The position numbers and the translations under genes are program-made. The notes under the pieces are model-generated. The model was not told the origin of the DNA, searched no databases, and worked only from the letters and a program-made list of their open reading frames with translations. A DNA stretch of 45,856 nt, taken from contig DBDG01000074.1 of NCBI GenBank assembly GCA_002293475.1, positions 1 to 45,856 of the forward strand. The letters run 5' to 3'. Origin of the DNA: Lachnospiraceae bacterium UBA938. GTDB taxonomy: Bacteria; Bacillota; Clostridia; Lachnospirales; Lachnospiraceae. Shown piece by piece: positions 1 to 8,152 of this stretch. Numbering within the stretch: position 1 is the first letter of the stretch; the number at the start of each line of letters is the position of its first letter.

Positions 1-45
1 AAAATAATACATAGTAAAATAATGCATAGTAAAATAATGCATAGT
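1..45. repeat. 15-bp tandem repeat, three copies
   Basis: Three head-to-tail copies of the 15-mer aaaataatgcatagt fill the first 45 bases; the first differs by one base (atac for atgc). The array lies just before the ribosome site of the LysM gene and may begin before the window. It looks like replication slippage in a leader region; no protein-binding role can be claimed. Confidence 0.9.
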
Positions 46-60
46 ATCAGAGGAGACCAC

Positions 61-447
61 ATGGATAGTATAGCACTATATAAAAGTGACATGAGACGGA
101 TCATGAATAAAAAGAGGAGACAGCGTCAGCTCAGGCGCAATATTATTACCGGTGTTATCGCCTTGATTCTGATTATTTCCCTAACCGTTGCATTAGGCAG
201 CATAATGGTTTATGCCCAGTCCAATGATAAAGTAACTATGTATAAATACTATACGAGCATAGAAGTCCAGCAAGGTGAAACCTTATGGTCAATAGCCGAA
301 AAAAATCTAGAAACCGGCCAGTATGAAGACTTAATATCTTATATTAAAGAAATATTACACATCAATCATTTAAAGGATGATACCATAATTGCCGGCCAGA
401 ATTTGATAATACCTTACTTTTCAGAACAGTTTGTGGGTGGCTACTGA
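61..447 (+). CDS. LysM-domain membrane protein (YneA-like)
   Basis: A 128-residue protein with a basic N-terminus (KKRRQRQLRR), one membrane segment at about residues 27-49 and a C-terminal LysM module at about 66-117 (VQQGETLWSIAE ... GQNLIIPYF). LysM binds peptidoglycan, so the module should face the wall from a membrane anchor. An in-frame ATG at 22 exists, but AGGAG at about 50-54 points to the ATG at 61. The size and layout resemble YneA, the SOS-induced division inhibitor usually encoded beside lexA. No LexA box is visible in the 60 upstream bases, and lexA, if present, lies outside. The stop overlaps the stop of the convergent recombinase gene by 7 bp. The domain call is firm; the YneA role is inferred. 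Confidence 0.8.
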   Translation: MDSIALYKSDMRRIMNKKRRQRQLRRNIITGVIALILIISLTVALGSIMVYAQSNDKVTMYKYYTSIEVQQGETLWSIAEKNLETGQYEDLISYIKEILHINHLKDDTIIAGQNLIIPYFSEQFVGGY

Positions 448-1508
448 TTTTCTCTAAGTTTCACGACATTGGCAGCTTTTCTTCGCCGTTCATCCTCAAG
501 AGCGGCATAATGCTTACGGGTGGTGTTTACATCTTTGTGCCCAAGTACGTCGGCAACCAGATAGATATCCCCGGTTTCCCGATACAGAGAGGTTCCGTAA
601 GTGCTTCTTAATCTATGAGGGGTTATCTTTTTTAATGTAGTAACGGTCTGGGCATATTTTTTCACTAGGTTTTCTACGGCGCGCACTGATAACCGCCGGT
701 TCTGCATCGAAAGGAAAAGTGCGGTCTCATGTCCGGATAAAGGGATAATATGGAGCCTCTTTTCAAGATAATCATGCAATGCATCAGTAACTTCATCACC
801 AAAATAAACGATGGCTTCATAACCGCCTTTTCTTCTTATCCGGATAGCGTTATTCTTAAAATCTATATCCCCGATATCCAGACCGACACATTCCGATACA
901 CGGAGGCCTGTCCCCAGCAACAGAGTCAGCAAGGCAATATCGCGCACTTTGGTCTTGGCATGATATCGCAGCTGATTTTTTGTCAATTTAGTCCCAGCCT
1001 CTACCTGATCCAGAAGAATTGCCACTTCGTCAACATCCAGACGCACTATTTCTTTTTCGTGTTGTTTGGGCATCGGCACGAGAGCGGCCGGATTAGTCTG
1101 AATCAGCTCAGAACGAAAATAATAATTGTAGAAACTTCTTAATGCCGCCAATTTCCTAGACTTACCGCGTTCTTCATTCGTGATTTCTTTGCCGTCCTTT
1201 TGATATAATGTCACATAATCAAGATATTCCTCAATGTCCTCCCGCTTAATTAAATCCAGTATGCTTAACGGAAAATCTGTTATCTCCATTTTTTTACAAT
1301 GACTGTTATTCAGGTGCATATATTCAAAAAAAACACGTATATCATAAGCATAGGCAAGCCTAGTGCGAGATGAAGTATATTCCTGTATCCCCCTAAAAAA
1401 CTGTTTGCAAAAGAGCGGGAGAGTATCCAATACTTCCCTCATTCTTAGGGTATTGACCCTATTCTGTTCATCATGGTAGTTTTTATTATGATAATTACTG
1501 TTTTCCAA
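441..1508 (-). CDS. Tyrosine recombinase, XerC/XerD type
   Basis: A 355-residue tyrosine site-specific recombinase with an N-terminal SAM-like core-binding domain (about residues 30-135) and a C-terminal catalytic domain. The full active site is visible: R203 (TGLRVSE), K227 (RRKGG), H298 and R301 (HRLRSTY), H324 (GHKDV) and nucleophile Y334 (RKHYAAL). Xer proteins resolve chromosome dimers; the same fold serves phage and transposon integrases. The start is a TTG preceded by AAGGA at somewhat long spacing; an internal ATG at codon 23 is possible. It overlaps the upstream TtcA-like gene by 14 bp, suggesting co-transcription. Its surroundings are housekeeping genes with no att-like repeats, so a chromosomal Xer-like role is favoured over a mobile integrase. 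Confidence 0.88.
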   Translation of the reverse strand: MENSNYHNKNYHDEQNRVNTLRMREVLDTLPLFCKQFFRGIQEYTSSRTRLAYAYDIRVFFEYMHLNNSHCKKMEITDFPLSILDLIKREDIEEYLDYVTLYQKDGKEITNEERGKSRKLAALRSFYNYYFRSELIQTNPAALVPMPKQHEKEIVRLDVDEVAILLDQVEAGTKLTKNQLRYHAKTKVRDIALLTLLLGTGLRVSECVGLDIGDIDFKNNAIRIRRKGGYEAIVYFGDEVTDALHDYLEKRLHIIPLSGHETALFLSMQNRRLSVRAVENLVKKYAQTVTTLKKITPHRLRSTYGTSLYRETGDIYLVADVLGHKDVNTTRKHYAALEDERRRKAANVVKLRENQ

Positions 1509-2226
1509 AATAATTCTGCCATCCTTCCATTTTTCCGCGGCGGATTGCCGTAAACATACGTTCCTTGACGCCAGGATTTTCGGTGCTCAGTTTCCTCAAC
1601 AGTTTTTTTACATATTCACGCTTCGTGTATCCGTCTACCGGACAGGGACTTTTCACTACCGGCAGCTCATAATACTTTACAAACCCGATCACATCGGCCT
1701 CATCCATATACATCAAAGGCCGGATCACTTTTAAGTCCATCCTGTCCAAATATGTAACCGGTGAAAAAGTATGAAATCTCCCTTCATAGATCAGAGATAA
1801 AAGCATAGTTTCCACAACGTCATCCTTATGATGGGCATAAGCCACTTTATTGCAGCCCGCGGCCTTTATTGCTTCATTTAAAGCACCTTTACGCATCTTG
1901 GCACATAAGGAACAGGGATTACTTTCCCGACGGTCATTAAATATAACAGCGGCAATATCTGTATTAATGATAGTATAAGGTATAGCCAATGATGCACACA
2001 GTTCCTTGATCTTATCCAGATTCAGATTGTCAAAGCCCAGATCTACCGTAACCGCATGAAGTTCGAATGGGCTGGGATAGTATCTTTTAAGGCCATGCAA
2101 GGCATGGAGCAGGGTAAGGCTGTCCTTGCCGCCGGATATACCGACAGCGATCCGATCACCTGCCTCAATCATATGATAATCGTCCACGGCTTTTCTGACA
2201 TGGCTCATAACCTGCTGTAATTTCAT
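1495..2226 (-). CDS. ttcA: TtcA-family tRNA thiolation ATPase
   Basis: PP-loop ATP pyrophosphatase of the TtcA/TtuA family, about 243 residues. The PP-loop SGGKDS is at residues 31-36 and a CxxC pair (NPCSLCAK) at 105/108; a later Cys is in KSPCPVDG. In TtcA these cysteines hold an iron-sulfur cluster used for 2-thiocytidine at tRNA position 32. The open frame could start at a GTG at 2238, but the ATG at 2226 gives MKLQQVMSHVRKAV, the usual family N-terminus, with GGAG about 11 bases upstream. It overlaps the recombinase gene downstream and is divergent from the PerM gene. The superfamily is certain; the exact nucleoside target is not. Confidence 0.85.
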   Translation of the reverse strand: MKLQQVMSHVRKAVDDYHMIEAGDRIAVGISGGKDSLTLLHALHGLKRYYPSPFELHAVTVDLGFDNLNLDKIKELCASLAIPYTIINTDIAAVIFNDRRESNPCSLCAKMRKGALNEAIKAAGCNKVAYAHHKDDVVETMLLSLIYEGRFHTFSPVTYLDRMDLKVIRPLMYMDEADVIGFVKYYELPVVKSPCPVDGYTKREYVKKLLRKLSTENPGVKERMFTAIRRGKMEGWQNYFGKQ

Positions 2227-2272
2227 CTGCTTATACACTCCGTTGCTTACTTCAATTGAATTTCCGTCCTTA

Positions 2273-2281
2273 ATTATATCA
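2273..2281 (-). promoter_or_regulatory. Extended -10 promoter for the ttcA-like gene
   Basis: Read on the minus strand, TGATATAAT gives a perfect TATAAT with the TGn extension, about 47 bases before the ATG at 2226. No good -35 hexamer is seen at 17 bases, which is usual for extended -10 promoters. Confidence 0.5.
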
Positions 2282-2359
2282 AAAATAAGCCTAAAAGTCT
2301 TGTACTATTCGCCATATTTTAAATAATCACCTTTTTACGCTCACAATGAGATCATTTAC

Positions 2360-2388
2360 TTGTAATCACTATGGTTTTACAGTATTAT
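2360..2388 (+). promoter_or_regulatory. Sigma-A-type promoter for the PerM-family gene
   Basis: TTGTAA (2360-2365) and TATTAT (2383-2388) are separated by exactly 17 bases, 31 bases before the start codon. This is a reasonable housekeeping promoter for the plus-strand pair that follows. Confidence 0.5.
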
Positions 2389-2419
2389 TAATAGGAGAGT
2401 ACGTTGAAGGAGTTAGATT

Positions 2420-3790
2420 ATGAAATTTCGACCCAATAAAAGAGATGTTTCCAAAGGAATCACAGCACTGCTTGTTATTATCTTAGGCATCAGTTTCTAT
2501 TATCTTTTATTTAACGGAGCCCAGTTTAGTTCAGGGCTTAAGTCAGTTTTTCAAATATTTATGCCGGTTACATATGGTTTTATATTTGCTTATCTATTGA
2601 CCCCGATAGTCAACAAACTAGAAAGCCAAGTGATTTTCCCTTGTCTGCGCAAATGGAAAATAAACACTACTGTAAAAGTACAAAAAATAGCAAGGGGATT
2701 TACTGTTTTTCTGACTTTATTAGTTGTTCTTTTGGCAATATATAGTTTCTTTGCTCTGATTATTCCCGAACTGATCAGCAGCATCCGTAATATTACCGTC
2801 CAGTTGCCTCTTTTTGTAAGGGATGCAACAGATTGGATAAATAGTTTTCTGGCAGATAATCCAGATATCATAGATTTTATAAGAACTAATCTCCCTATAT
2901 ACACAGCAGAGTTAGAAGGTTTTTTCAGGAATATTCTTCCACAGCTGGAAACCGTTTTCAAATCCGTTACGCTCAGCATATTAAGTTTGTTACAGGTGTT
3001 ATGGAATTTCTTGATCGGGCTCATTATTTCATGCTATGTGCTTTTTAACAAAGAGCTATTTGCTGGTCAGGCCAAAAAAATCCTCTTTGCTTTATTCAAA
3101 TTGCCGACAGCCAACCACATTATTCAAAATGCCCGCTTCACCCATAAAACATTCAGCAGTTTTATCGGTGGCAAGATTTTTGACTCGCTCATCATCGGCT
3201 TGCTATGTTTTATTGGCGTCAGCCTTTTAAAGATGCCATATGCAGTTCTGATCAGCGTCATCGTCGGCGTTACAAATGTCATCCCTTTCTTCGGCCCTTA
3301 TGTCGGCGCTATTCCCAGTGCCTTTTTAATCCTAATGGTTAGTCCGATAAAGTGCTTGTATTTTTTAATCTTTATTTTAATACTGCAACAGTTTGACGGC
3401 AATGTCCTAGGCCCTAGGATCCTCGGGGAATCAACCGGCTTAAGCGGCTTCTGGGTAATCTTTTCGATTACCATTTTCGGCGGCCTCTTTGGTGTTATGG
3501 GCATGATTATCGGCGTTCCTTTTTTCGCCGTCCTATATACCGCCGTCAAAAGCTATATCAACAAAAAACTTTCCAACCGAGGCTTACCCGACAGCACCAT
3601 TGACTATTTAGATGTAGGCTCCATAGAAAATAATAATTTCATAAAAACAAATTGTGATAATAAGCAAACCCCAGTCCACCCGGCCAGCAATGACGCCAAT
3701 CCGAACCCTATAACCAAAGACCATTCTACTAACAACACTACTAACAACACTACTAAAAACACTACTAAAAACACTACTAAAACCAATTAA
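2420..3790 (+). CDS. AI-2E/PerM family membrane transporter
   Basis: A 456-residue polytopic membrane protein of the AI-2E transporter (PerM, formerly UPF0118) family. Hydrophobic pairs occur near residues 12-65 and 85-115, a large soluble segment lies between, and C-terminal helices contain the family signature region (VIPFFGPYVGAIPSAFL and DGNVLGPRILG). Members export small molecules or act in Na+/H+ antiport; substrate prediction is unsafe. AAGGAG lies 9 bases before the ATG. The last 60 or so residues are a polar tail ending in NNTT/KNTT tetrapeptides encoded by a 12-bp DNA repeat, which is not part of the family core and looks like a recent expansion. A small membrane protein gene follows at 41 bp. 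Confidence 0.9.
   Translation: MKFRPNKRDVSKGITALLVIILGISFYYLLFNGAQFSSGLKSVFQIFMPVTYGFIFAYLLTPIVNKLESQVIFPCLRKWKINTTVKVQKIARGFTVFLTLLVVLLAIYSFFALIIPELISSIRNITVQLPLFVRDATDWINSFLADNPDIIDFIRTNLPIYTAELEGFFRNILPQLETVFKSVTLSILSLLQVLWNFLIGLIISCYVLFNKELFAGQAKKILFALFKLPTANHIIQNARFTHKTFSSFIGGKIFDSLIIGLLCFIGVSLLKMPYAVLISVIVGVTNVIPFFGPYVGAIPSAFLILMVSPIKCLYFLIFILILQQFDGNVLGPRILGESTGLSGFWVIFSITIFGGLFGVMGMIIGVPFFAVLYTAVKSYINKKLSNRGLPDSTIDYLDVGSIENNNFIKTNCDNKQTPVHPASNDANPNPITKDHSTNNTTNNTTKNTTKNTTKTN
3731..3778 (+). repeat. 12-bp tandem repeat, four copies, inside a gene
   Basis: Four contiguous 12-mers, aacaacactact twice then aaaaacactact twice, encode NNTT-NNTT-KNTT-KNTT at the C-terminus of the PerM-family protein. 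The 12-bp period preserves the frame, so copy number can vary without disrupting the protein. Confidence 0.9.
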
Positions 3791-3831
3791 GACCCAAAAA
3801 AGATTTAAGTAACAGGAGGTCCTAATACAAT

Positions 3832-4092
3832 ATGAGCATAATTATCATCATATCCATTATTTTTATAGTCATAGTATATATCTATTCATATATACAGCAA
3901 AAAAAAAGACGGAATAGTAACCAAAGAAATCTAGACACATTCCGCCTTCAATATCACAATCGTTTAAATAAAAACAAACCCCACAATCCGGCCAACAAAA
4001 ATTATGTCTCAAAACACAACAGCCAAGAAGACTACCGCGAAGCCCCCCGCGAAGCCCCCCCAAACACACAAACCCTCGACTTTAACGAATAG
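3832..4092 (+). CDS. Small single-pass membrane protein, unknown function
   Basis: An 86-residue protein not recognised as a known family. Residues 2-20 are strongly hydrophobic (Ile-rich), followed by QQKKRR, giving an N-terminal membrane anchor with a basic, Asn-rich cytoplasmic tail. A strong AGGAGG sits about 10 bases upstream, the best argument that the gene is real. The tail contains EAPREAPP, made by a 12-bp duplication (4036-4059). The last codons (DFNE) lie inside the left arm of a large inverted repeat, so the hairpin could affect its mRNA end. It is probably co-transcribed with the PerM-family gene. Confidence 0.6.
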   Translation: MSIIIIISIIFIVIVYIYSYIQQKKRRNSNQRNLDTFRLQYHNRLNKNKPHNPANKNYVSKHNSQEDYREAPREAPPNTQTLDFNE

Positions 4093-4168
4093 TTGGCTCA
4101 TACCTGATAAGACACCACCAATCCGAGCCCAACTATTCGTTAAAGTCGGCTTTTGCGAATAGTTGGGC
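4077..4168. terminator. Three-arm inverted repeat between convergent genes
   Basis: Arm A (4077-4099) and arm B (4125-4148) are inverted copies of a 23-24 nt sequence, matching except for one extra base. Arm C (4156-4168) is a second, shorter copy in the same orientation as A and pairs perfectly with 4127-4139 of B over 13 bp. B can therefore pair with A or with C but not both. The structure lies between the plus-strand small membrane gene and the minus-strand cytidylate-kinase-like gene, so a bidirectional terminator is the simplest role. There is only a four-base T run, so it is not a textbook intrinsic terminator. Confidence 0.65.
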
Positions 4169-4171
4169 AGT

Positions 4172-4792
4172 CTATTTATTTTCAAAATCCTCAATATATT
4201 GCGCGATCAGTCTCACGGTGCCGGCTGTCCCTAAAACGCTGCTGTTGATACACAGGTCATAGCTGTCAGCCCGCCCCCATTTTTTAGAAGAATAATAATT
4301 ATAATAGCTTTGGCGCTGTTTGTCCGTCTTGATACACATTTCTTTGGCTTTGACGGCATCCACGTTATATTTCTCACAGACAAACTTTGTTTTTTCTTCC
4401 TCGCTGCCATAGATAAAGATATGGACACAGTTCTTTCTGCCGCTCAGGGCATAATCCGCACAGCGCCCCATAATGACGCAGGGACCTTCATCAGCGAATT
4501 TTTTGATTGTATCGAATTGGGCCAAGAATACCTTGTGACTGATCGGCATATCTACAAAATGTGCCGCATTATAGCCAAATGAATACGTATCCATAACCAG
4601 ATTGTATAGAAAAGAATTGGTTGGCCGTTCGTCATGAGTGTAAATCATTTCCTCACAGAACCCGCTTTCTTTGGCAGCTCTGGTAAGCAGCTCTTTATCT
4701 AGAAAACGGATATTGAAATGATTGGCAACCTGCTCGCCTATCTCATGTCCTCCTGCTCCGAACTGTCTGCTAATGGTAATTATGGTTTTCAT
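4172..4792 (-). CDS. Cytidylate kinase-like family protein
   Basis: About 206 residues, beginning MKTIITISRQFGAGGHEIGE, the P-loop typical of the cytidylate-kinase-like (AAA_26) group in Clostridia. These proteins have a nucleoside-monophosphate-kinase-like fold, but their substrate is unproven and they are distinct from the essential Cmk. Later parts (CVIMGRCADYAL, FIYGSEEEK, YYNYYSSKKWGRADSYDLCINSS) match the usual order. The open frame extends upstream, but the start at 4792 has a GGATGGGGG ribosome site and begins directly at the P-loop strand. It faces the inverted repeat downstream and has its own extended -10 promoter. Confidence 0.85.
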   Translation of the reverse strand: MKTIITISRQFGAGGHEIGEQVANHFNIRFLDKELLTRAAKESGFCEEMIYTHDERPTNSFLYNLVMDTYSFGYNAAHFVDMPISHKVFLAQFDTIKKFADEGPCVIMGRCADYALSGRKNCVHIFIYGSEEEKTKFVCEKYNVDAVKAKEMCIKTDKQRQSYYNYYSSKKWGRADSYDLCINSSVLGTAGTVRLIAQYIEDFENK

Positions 4793-4849
4793 AATAGCAC
4801 CCCCATCCTTTTTGATATATGTTATTTTTGGATTATATGACTTATAATT

Positions 4850-4858
4850 ATTATAGCA
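4850..4858 (-). promoter_or_regulatory. Extended -10 promoter for the kinase-like gene
   Basis: On the minus strand TGCTATAAT provides a perfect TATAAT with TGn extension, about 58 bases before the start at 4792. The -35 is weak (CTGCCT at 18 bases). Confidence 0.5.
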
Positions 4859-4900
4859 CATCGCTATATGTTTAGGCAGATATATTTCAGCACTATCTGT

Positions 4901-5839
4901 TTACATAATATTGTTATGTAAACCTGACAGCAATTTATCAAAATATGCCGGCAAGGGGGCCTCCGTATGAATCGCTTCTCCTGTGACCGGATGGATGAAT
5001 CCCAGCGTTTTCGCATGAAGAGCCTGCCCGTTCAGATCAAATGGAGATTTTCGGTGTCCATATACCTGGTCTCCGACTAAGGGATGCCCGATATGAGTCA
5101 TATGCACCCTGATCTGATGTGTTCGTCCAGTCTCCAAATGACATTCTATATAGGTATAGTTCCCGAAGCGCCGGAGCACCCGGTAATGTGTTATGGCTTC
5201 TTTTCCGTCAGCGGTAACTGCCATTTGCTTGCGCTCTTTATGATGACGTCCGATCGGCGCGGCGACTGTTCCTTTGTCTTCTTTAATATCACCAAAGACG
5301 ACGGCTTCATAACAGCGCTCCATGTCATGGTCTTTTAACTGTCTGGCAATGCCATGGTGTGCCACGTCACTTTTGCAAACCAGTAAGGCACCGCTGGTGT
5401 CGCGGTCGATCCTATGAACGATACCGGGACGCAAGATTCCATTGATTCCGGAAAGCCGTCCTTGGCAATGATAGATAAGCGCATTCACCAGGGTTCCTGA
5501 ATAATGTCCGGGGGCTGGATGTACCACCATGCCTTGCGGCTTATCGACGACCAGCAGATGATCATCTTCAAAAATAATAGAAAGCGGCAGATTCTCCGGC
5601 AAAATGTCCGGAACTACCGCTTCAGGTATTGTCAGATAAATCCTGTCATCACATTTCACACGGTAATTGGCTCTTACCGGCTGCATGTTTCCCGGTCCCT
5701 TTTCCAAAAGGACTAGTCCGTCTCGCAAAAGCTTTTGCAGATAAGACCGAGATAAAGAATCAACAAGCAGGCTTAGCTGCTTATCGATACGCTCCCCTTC
5801 TTCATCTTCTGTTATCTGAAACCAAAAATCATTTTTCAC
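4901..5839 (-). CDS. rluD: RluD-family 23S rRNA pseudouridine synthase
   Basis: A 312-residue RluA/RluD-family pseudouridine synthase that isomerises uridines in large-subunit rRNA. An S4-like RNA-binding segment occupies roughly residues 15-75 (ERIDKQL ... SRSYLQKLLRDG), followed by the catalytic domain with HRIDRDTSG at 142-150; Asp145 is the family nucleophile. Later motifs GRTHQIRVHM and HPLVGDQVYG are present. The start is a GTG with GGAG 6 bases upstream. It follows lspA at 47 bp in the transcription direction, the common lspA-rluD pairing. The exact target uridines (helix 69 for true RluD) are inferred. Confidence 0.9.
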   Translation of the reverse strand: MKNDFWFQITEDEEGERIDKQLSLLVDSLSRSYLQKLLRDGLVLLEKGPGNMQPVRANYRVKCDDRIYLTIPEAVVPDILPENLPLSIIFEDDHLLVVDKPQGMVVHPAPGHYSGTLVNALIYHCQGRLSGINGILRPGIVHRIDRDTSGALLVCKSDVAHHGIARQLKDHDMERCYEAVVFGDIKEDKGTVAAPIGRHHKERKQMAVTADGKEAITHYRVLRRFGNYTYIECHLETGRTHQIRVHMTHIGHPLVGDQVYGHRKSPFDLNGQALHAKTLGFIHPVTGEAIHTEAPLPAYFDKLLSGLHNNIM

Positions 5840-5886
5840 TTAATGCTCCGTCATTGTGAGTATATTATTATAATGCCGCAGATTAA

Positions 5887-6426
5887 TTACTTTAGTTCAC
5901 GGTATTTCTTCTGCTTGAAGCTCAAAAAATCAAAATCAGCGTCCTTATACTTAAAGAAAATGAGGATAACTAAAATCAGTGTGGCTATTGTTACGTACAT
6001 ATCTGCAACATTAAATATAGGAAATGTCTGTCCGAATAAACGGACGGCTACAACATGAACAAAGTCAACCACATAGTTAAGGCGAAGCCGGTCCAGCATA
6101 TTACCAATTGCGCCGCCGCCTATCATCGTCAGCAATACATGCAGGGCATCATATTTCTTCTCCCCCGGTGCCTTATAAAGCACAAAAGCTACCACCCCAA
6201 GAAAGATCAGGGCAATAAAGATAAAGAAAAACTTTTGATTGGGTAGCATGCCAAAAGCCGCGCCAGTATTTTCAAGATAATTAAATTCCAAGATATTATC
6301 AATAATACTGTAGGCCGGCTGATTCTTCAGCCTCAGGGTCGCCAGGTGTTTTGTATATTGGTCGGTTATTACCAATATGGATAAAAATAATATGTCAAAT
6401 ATCAATAGCTTGACTTTCCTAGTCAT
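5887..6426 (-). CDS. lspA: Lipoprotein signal peptidase (signal peptidase II)
   Basis: About 179 residues with four hydrophobic helices. LspA cleaves prolipoproteins before the lipid-modified cysteine at the membrane face. The two catalytic aspartates sit in NYVVDFVHV and FNVADMYVT, and the LENTGAAFGML and GGAIGNMLDR family motifs are present. The frame allows an ATG at 6447, but the ATG at 6426 has AAAGGA six bases before it and gives the usual basic MTRKVK N-terminus. It lies between aroB and rluD. A likely substrate in this window is the lipobox-bearing D,D-carboxypeptidase at 11480-12478. Confidence 0.93.
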   Translation of the reverse strand: MTRKVKLLIFDILFLSILVITDQYTKHLATLRLKNQPAYSIIDNILEFNYLENTGAAFGMLPNQKFFFIFIALIFLGVVAFVLYKAPGEKKYDALHVLLTMIGGGAIGNMLDRLRLNYVVDFVHVVAVRLFGQTFPIFNVADMYVTIATLILVILIFFKYKDADFDFLSFKQKKYRELK

Positions 6427-6464
6427 TTTGCTTCCTTTCAGGTTCATTTATATTCACAAGCCCT

Positions 6465-7568
6465 TCAATTATTATCTTCTATATAATGTATTTCATTCAG
6501 GGCATTTATGATATCTTCATCAGTGACATTGCGGTCTATAACTGCTTTGCCGACTTTTTTCAACAGGATGAATTTGAGATTGTTGCCTTCCTTCTTTTTG
6601 TCGGATTTAGTAAGAAGAAGGATTTCCTGAGGATTGATATGTTCAATAGTAATTGGTAGGTGAAAAGGCACGAACATATCTCTTATCTCATAGTATTCAT
6701 CCATGGAAAGCCATTCATGCTTCCAGGATATATAAGCCGCCGCCACCGAACCTAAAGCGACACATTCACCATGATGCAACTGGAATCCGGAAGCCTTTTC
6801 TATGGCATGGCCGATTGTGTGGCCAAAGTTCAAGAGGGCACGTTCCCCTTTTTCCAGCGGATCTTTTTCCACAATCAGCTTCTTTATGGAACAGCTGCGG
6901 GCGATCATTTCTTCCAATGTATCCGTATCTTTCTCACAGATTTCATACATCTTCTCTAACAGCCATTCATAAAAAAGACCGTCTTTTATCAAGCCATGCT
7001 TCATAACCTCGGCAAAGCCGCTGAAATACTGCCTGTCCGGGAGCGTATGCAAGGTGGATACATTGATGTACACCAGCTTAGGCATATAAAAGGCGCCTAC
7101 CATATTCTTATAGCCGTCAAAATCAACGCCGGTCTTGCCGCCGATACTGGAATCAGATTGTGATAACAATGTTGTCGGAACTTGAATGAAATCAATCCCC
7201 CGCAAATAAGTCGCGGCAACGTAGCCGGTCAGGTCTCCGACGACCCCCCCGCCAAGGGCAACCAGCATATCGTGTCGGTCAAAGTTTTCACTAATTAAGA
7301 AGCCATAAAGATCCTTGACCGTCTGAAGTGTCTTCTGTTCTTCTCCCGCCGGAAAAACAAAACGGGCCGTTGCGGCGCACCGGTCTTGGAGCAGCAGCTC
7401 AATTTCATCCCCGTAAAGCGGGGACACATTGGAATCAGTTACGACACATATTTTTTTGCCCGTTGTCGCTAAAACAGACAGTTCATCGGCAAGTTCTTTA
7501 AAGGTATGGGAAATCAATATATCATAAGAAGGTTTTGAATCATATTTGATGCTTAGCCGCTGTGACAT
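6465..7568 (-). CDS. aroB: 3-dehydroquinate synthase
   Basis: About 367 residues. AroB converts DAHP to 3-dehydroquinate, the second shikimate step, using NAD and a divalent metal. The NAD region GGGVVGDLTGYVAATYLRG, the PTTLLSQSDSSIGGKTG substrate loop, DGYKNMVGAFY and the metal ligands in GHTIGHAIE and HHGECVALG are all visible. A start at 7631 is open, but AGGAG 7 bases before the ATG at 7568 and a normal family length favour 7568. It lies between sepF and lspA and may be in the same transcript, although a stable hairpin precedes it. Confidence 0.94.
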   Translation of the reverse strand: MSQRLSIKYDSKPSYDILISHTFKELADELSVLATTGKKICVVTDSNVSPLYGDEIELLLQDRCAATARFVFPAGEEQKTLQTVKDLYGFLISENFDRHDMLVALGGGVVGDLTGYVAATYLRGIDFIQVPTTLLSQSDSSIGGKTGVDFDGYKNMVGAFYMPKLVYINVSTLHTLPDRQYFSGFAEVMKHGLIKDGLFYEWLLEKMYEICEKDTDTLEEMIARSCSIKKLIVEKDPLEKGERALLNFGHTIGHAIEKASGFQLHHGECVALGSVAAAYISWKHEWLSMDEYYEIRDMFVPFHLPITIEHINPQEILLLTKSDKKKEGNNLKFILLKKVGKAVIDRNVTDEDIINALNEIHYIEDNN

Positions 7569-7591
7569 AACGGGTCTCCTGTGATAATGAA

Positions 7592-7626
7592 GGTGTCCCG
7601 TATGCCGTTCCGGCTTCGGGAACACC
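7592..7626 (-). other. Extended hairpin between sepF and aroB
   Basis: On the plus strand ggtgtcccg (7592-7600) pairs with cgggaacacc (7617-7626) with one bulge; inside it gccg/cggc (7604-7607/7611-7614) close on a three-base loop. It is a 35-nt stem in the sepF-aroB gap, without a T-tract on the minus strand, so partial termination or RNA processing are both possible. Confidence 0.45.
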
Positions 7627-7648
7627 CTCAAAGATTTGGTAGTATTAA

Positions 7649-8140
7649 CTATATCCCGCCATTAATCGGAACATCAAAAGAACCGGATAATATCTCTTGG
7701 AAATCTCCCGATATGTCAACACTTGGAGGAGTAATAATAAATATGTAGTGTGAAATCTTCTGCAAATTACCGCTGATAGCGAAAGTCGAACCAGAAGTAA
7801 AATCAATGATCCGCTGGGCAATATCCACGTCTATCCCTTCAAGATTCAGTACGACCGTGCGGTTGGCCAGCAAAGTTTCGGTTATCTCCCGGGCATCTTC
7901 TACGGAAGTCGGCTTGATCACGCATACTTCCATGCCTGTACCCATTTTTTTCACCTGTCTTGGTATCGGAGTCACCTTGGGAACCGTCTTTTTACGTTCA
8001 TCTGTACTATCAGTTACATCTTTAGCGGCCTGTTTCCTGGGAGCTTCAATTAACTCATCATCTTCGAAGTCATCATAAAAATTATCTTCATCATCTTCAT
8101 TCAGCTTCATGTAATTAAGAAACTTGTCCATTACGCCCAT
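7649..8140 (-). CDS. sepF: Cell division protein SepF
   Basis: A 163-residue protein whose C-terminal half (about 85-160) matches SepF: VCVIKPTSVEDAREI, NRTVVLNLEGID, AQRIIDFTSGSTFAISG. SepF bundles FtsZ filaments and tethers them to the membrane through an N-terminal amphipathic helix, here MDKFLNYMKLN. The middle is a variable acidic linker (DDEDNFYDDFEDDE). AAGGAG is 7 bases before the ATG. It lies 12 bp downstream of the YggS-type gene, the classical yggS-sepF arrangement of Firmicutes division loci; the usual ylmH and divIVA partners are not present here. Confidence 0.93.
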   Translation of the reverse strand: MGVMDKFLNYMKLNEDDEDNFYDDFEDDELIEAPRKQAAKDVTDSTDERKKTVPKVTPIPRQVKKMGTGMEVCVIKPTSVEDAREITETLLANRTVVLNLEGIDVDIAQRIIDFTSGSTFAISGNLQKISHYIFIITPPSVDISGDFQEILSGSFDVPINGGI

Positions 8141-8152
8141 GTCTGCACTCCT

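Noticed and set aside
441..1508. Tyrosine recombinase as the integrase of a mobile element
   Set aside because: Neighbours are core genes, no flanking att-like direct repeats are visible and it overlaps ttcA; it is also 43 kb from the cotJC junction.
3604..3786. Val/Leu-rich minus-strand frame resembling a membrane helix
   Set aside because: It is the complement of the NNTT/KNTT repeats of the PerM tail; the hydrophobicity is a by-product of the repeat.
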